DNA of 64,000 bases from Sulfurimonas sp. HSL3-7. GTDB lineage: Bacteria > Campylobacterota > Campylobacteria > Campylobacterales > Sulfurimonadaceae. The position numbers were made by a program, and so were the translations under genes. The DNA lies in NCBI RefSeq assembly GCF_039645985.1, contig NZ_CP147919.1:1178001-1242000 (forward strand), written 5' to 3'. The notes under the pieces are model-generated. The model ran no database searches. It had not been told where the DNA came from and was given only the letters and a program-made list of their open reading frames with translations. Below are positions 61,673 through 64,000 of the stretch, one piece after another (positions within the stretch are counted from its first letter, which is position 1; each line of letters opens with the position of its first letter).

Positions 61673-62338
61673 ATGAAAAAAGCGATGATATTGGCCGCCG
61701 GACTGGGCAACCGCATGCGCCCTTTGACCAACCACAGGCCAAAACCCCTGCTCGAGGTGGCGGGCAAACCGCTCATCGTCTACCACATCGAAAAGCTTGT
61801 TGCGGCCGGGTTCGAGGAGGTCATCATCAACATCGCCCATCTGGGCTTCATGATACCCGAAACGCTCGGTAACGGCTCCAGATGGGGCGTCAAGATCACC
61901 TACTCCGACGAGCAGGAGGAGGGGGCGTTGGAGAGCGCCGGCGGCATTGTCAAAGCACTGCCTCTGCTTGGAGATGAACCTTTTCTTGTCGTCAACGGCG
62001 ATGTCTGGTGTGATTATCCATTTGACAGCAGCTTCGATCTCAAAGACGATCTGGCACATCTTATACTGGTCCAAAACCCTGATCATAACCAAAAGGGCGA
62101 TTTCGCATTAAAAGAAGGGCGTGTCAGCAACAGTGGGGTGTCGCTCCATACCTTCTCGGGTATCGGCTACTACAGCCCCCGACTCTTTGACGATCTCCCT
62201 TACGGCAAGTGCCCTTTGGCGCCCTTGTTACGCAAGGCAATAGCAGATGAAAAGGTCAGCGGCGAACTTTATGGGGGAGAATGGCGTGACGTCGGTACGC
62301 CTGAGCGTTTGGCCGAGATCAATGCAACGTTTCGATAG
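61673..62338 (+). CDS. murU: N-acetylmuramate alpha-1-phosphate uridylyltransferase MurU
   Basis: A 221-residue nucleotidyltransferase beginning MKKAMILAAGLGNRMRPLTNHRPKPLLEVAGKPLI, the nucleotide-binding signature. EEGALESAGGIVKALPLL and LVVNGDVWCDYPF follow, and GEWRDVGTPERLAEI closes the chain. It turns MurNAc-1-phosphate and UTP into UDP-MurNAc, bypassing the fosfomycin-sensitive MurA route. The start at 61673 (or 61670) follows AAGGAGAT of the second repeat unit. Confidence 0.93.
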   Translation: MKKAMILAAGLGNRMRPLTNHRPKPLLEVAGKPLIVYHIEKLVAAGFEEVIINIAHLGFMIPETLGNGSRWGVKITYSDEQEEGALESAGGIVKALPLLGDEPFLVVNGDVWCDYPFDSSFDLKDDLAHLILVQNPDHNQKGDFALKEGRVSNSGVSLHTFSGIGYYSPRLFDDLPYGKCPLAPLLRKAIADEKVSGELYGGEWRDVGTPERLAEINATFR

Positions 62339-62409
62339 GGCCTATTTTACTTTTCACGTATAGTTACCTCGGCTGTCTGTTTGACCATTTCAGACTCTCA
62401 GGACGATAG

Positions 62410-62452
62410 GGTCAGAAAAGGGCCTGAAGTGTCAAAAAGTAATAATCTGACC
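62410..62452. repeat. Inverted repeat GGTCAGA/TCTGACC
   Basis: GGTCAGA (62410-62416) and TCTGACC (62446-62452) are perfect 7-bp arms with a 29-base spacer in the murU to DUF3050 gap. This may be a leftover of a dispersed repeat. Confidence 0.4.
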
Positions 62453-62550
62453 TTATTTGCAAGATAACTCTATATAAAGATAGATTATTTGGTGTCAACT
62501 TCAAATCGCTTCGATACAATGGGGACAAAAATTATCAGGAGCGCTCTCTT

Positions 62551-63336
62551 ATGGCAACATTCCCTCTCGAAAAGATCAGGCTTTTGCGCAAAAAACTCTC
62601 TACCCATCCCGTCTATGCGGCTGTCTCGAACATTGACGACCTGACACTCTTTATGCAGCACCACGTCTATTCGGTCTGGGACTTTATGTCCCTTCTCAAA
62701 TATCTTCAGAACGAATTTGCCCCGACCGGGTCACCGTGGCTTCCGCACGGTGACGCTCGGGTCAGACGCTTTATCAACGACATTGTGCTGGAAGAGGAGT
62801 CCGACGAGGGACTGCCGCTGGCGGACGGAACCCCGACTTATGCGAGCCATTTTGAACTTTATGTCGCGGCGATGGAAGAGGTACGCAACGGCAGCAGCAG
62901 CAAGATAGAGGCTTTTGTCGGCGAGGTCGCATCGGGCTCGCTGCAGCGTGCGATGGATAATGTTGTTATTCCCGAACCGTCCCGTGTTTTTATGGGTACG
63001 ACCTTTGACTTCATCGACAGCGGCAAGCCCCATGTCGTTGCGGCGGCTTTCGCTTTGGGGAGAGAGCATATTATTCCGGAGATGTTCCGTGCCCTGCTTG
63101 CGACGATGAACATCACGAAAGAGCAGGCTGAGGTCTTCCACTACTATCTCGAACGCCATATCCACCTCGATTCCGACTTCCACGGGCCGATGTCCCTTCG
63201 AATGTTAGAACTGCTGTGCGGTGACGATGAAGAGAAGATCGCCGAGGCGGAAGCGGCTGCCCTCACTGCCATTGAAGCACGGATCAGCTTCTGGGACGGT
63301 GTATTAAAGGCGATCACGGATTCCCGTAGCTCCTGA
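62551..63336 (+). CDS. DUF3050 (heme-oxygenase-like fold) protein
   Basis: A 261-residue all-helical protein with the DUF3050 landmarks: HPVYAAVSNIDDLTLFMQHHVYSVWDFMSLLKYLQ, then NDIVLEEESDEG, TFDFIDSGKPHVVAAAFALGREHIIPEMF and YLERHIHLDSDFHGPMSLRML. The conserved His and Glu residues on helices suggest a metal-dependent oxygenase-like fold. No function has been proven. It has its own TACAAT box at 62515 and is followed by a convergent gene. Confidence 0.88.
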   Translation: MATFPLEKIRLLRKKLSTHPVYAAVSNIDDLTLFMQHHVYSVWDFMSLLKYLQNEFAPTGSPWLPHGDARVRRFINDIVLEEESDEGLPLADGTPTYASHFELYVAAMEEVRNGSSSKIEAFVGEVASGSLQRAMDNVVIPEPSRVFMGTTFDFIDSGKPHVVAAAFALGREHIIPEMFRALLATMNITKEQAEVFHYYLERHIHLDSDFHGPMSLRMLELLCGDDEEKIAEAEAAALTAIEARISFWDGVLKAITDSRSS

Positions 63337-63448
63337 CCAGGATGCAGCCATAAGCGCAACCATCCAAGCTTAGAACATGACAAAGAGCTAACGCCTTGTC
63401 GTCTTTTTTAGCCGTCTTTAGATGTATTGCGAAGAGAAGTGTTTTCGA

Positions 63449-64000
63449 TCAGTGGCCGTACTCATCGGTAATCTCGTGGCCTACCAGTGCCTCCAAAACA
63501 TCTTCCATCGTAACGATGCCGACCCAGCCTGACTGGTCGGTGACGGCGGCCATATGGACCTTTCCTTTGATCATGCGGTTAAGCATGTCGTCCGCCTTGG
63601 TGTCAGTGCGGATATGGATAAATTTATTGCCCGCGCTGAGCTCTTCGACCGCTCCGGTATCGGGCATAAGACCGACAAGCTCTTTAATATTGAGCACACC
63701 GACGATACGGTCATCACGTAAAACGGGAAAACGGGTGTAACCGCTTGCTTTGAGTTCGGCGATCTTTGTCTCGTTGAGCGCGTCATTGTATCCGACCGTG
63801 TGGACCTCATGGCATGGTGTCATTAGATCTTCGGAACTTTTCTCCTGAAGCGAGAGTGCTCCGATGATGATGTCACGGTCGAGTGCGTCGATATCGCTGT
63901 CTTCCGACTGCTGATGCGTTTCGATGACATGCCGCAGCTCATGGCGGCTTAGCATGGATGGCAACTCTTCGCCCAGGACACGGTCAAGCACCATGGTGAT
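63449..64000 (-). CDS. CNNM/CorC-type CBS-domain protein (5' part outside window)
   Basis: The frame stays open to the window edge (64000), and the Met at 63994 is internal. The visible 184 residues hold the end of the CNNM domain linker (LDRVLGEELPSMLSRHELRHVIETH). A pair of CBS domains follows (DLMTPCHEVHTVGYNDALNETKI to YTRFPVLRDDRIVGVLNIKEL, then HMAAVTDQSGWVGIVTMEDVLEALVGHEI). Such proteins are membrane magnesium/cobalt efflux or hemolysin-like proteins. It lacks the C-terminal CorC_HlyC domain, ending at EYGH, so it is a short form. Confidence 0.85.
   Translation of the reverse strand: MTMVLDRVLGEELPSMLSRHELRHVIETHQQSEDSDIDALDRDIIIGALSLQEKSSEDLMTPCHEVHTVGYNDALNETKIAELKASGYTRFPVLRDDRIVGVLNIKELVGLMPDTGAVEELSAGNKFIHIRTDTKADDMLNRMIKGKVHMAAVTDQSGWVGIVTMEDVLEALVGHEITDEYGH

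Overview
The window looks like chromosomal DNA of a Campylobacterota (Epsilonproteobacteria) member, probably a free-living, respiring sulfur- or hydrogen-oxidiser-like lineage rather than a host-adapted Campylobacter or Helicobacter. The reasons are a short 205-residue RecO, compact same-strand operons with ATGA overlaps, several TTG starts, and promoters that show a clear TATAAT -10 box without an obvious -35. The genus cannot be fixed from the sequence alone. Both ends are cut inside genes.

Layout. 1-2526: end of a MotA/ExbB/ZorA-like channel gene with a coiled-coil tail, plus a single-span partner. 2534-5705: a nucleoside deoxyribosyltransferase, then a GtrA / polyprenyl-phosphate sugar transferase / GT39 cassette. 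5752-17910: housekeeping genes recO, gltB-gltD, an inositol-phosphatase-like gene, accD, thiE, rlmH, a DksA/TraR-like gene, a membrane protein and a tRNA dihydrouridine synthase. A perfect array of 44.7 copies of a 7-bp repeat lies just before the last of these. 18147-26953: cytochrome c, DUF502 protein, a TauE-like transporter, uvrA and a large SWIM-SNF2 helicase. 27031-32805: a patchy accessory stretch with a fabF-tetR pair and twin operators, an acetolactate decarboxylase flanked by broken pieces of a second SNF2 helicase, an AT-rich glycine-zipper protein, small unknowns and endonuclease V. 33049-40845: a BLUF-EAL photoreceptor, an SGNH hydrolase, a Kef-type antiporter, ftsH, and an SPFH/NfeD pair.

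41262-50373 is the most distinctive region: a complete quinohemoprotein amine dehydrogenase locus, with divergent qhpR followed by qhpA-D-C-B-F-E-G. It encodes the diheme alpha subunit, the radical SAM cross-linking enzyme, the CTQ-bearing gamma subunit, the beta-propeller subunit, a peptide exporter, the leader protease and the flavin hydroxylase. All residues needed for the four intrapeptide cross-links of the gamma subunit are present at exactly the expected spacing. The beta subunit carries a lipobox, so the enzyme may be membrane-anchored. A decayed GGDEF gene lies beside qhpR.

50518-64000: an active-looking diguanylate cyclase, a dicarboxylate-type symporter, a pseudouridine synthase, an EamA transporter and small unknowns. 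Then comes a peptidoglycan-salvage operon: NamZ exo-muramidase, sodium:solute symporter, AnmK, AmgK and MurU. Together these could release MurNAc, import it and feed it straight to UDP-MurNAc. A 92-bp tandem duplication carrying two mini-ORFs sits between amgK and murU. The window ends with a DUF3050 protein and the start-truncated CBS part of a CNNM/CorC-like protein. No tRNA, rRNA, CRISPR array or intact insertion sequence was seen.
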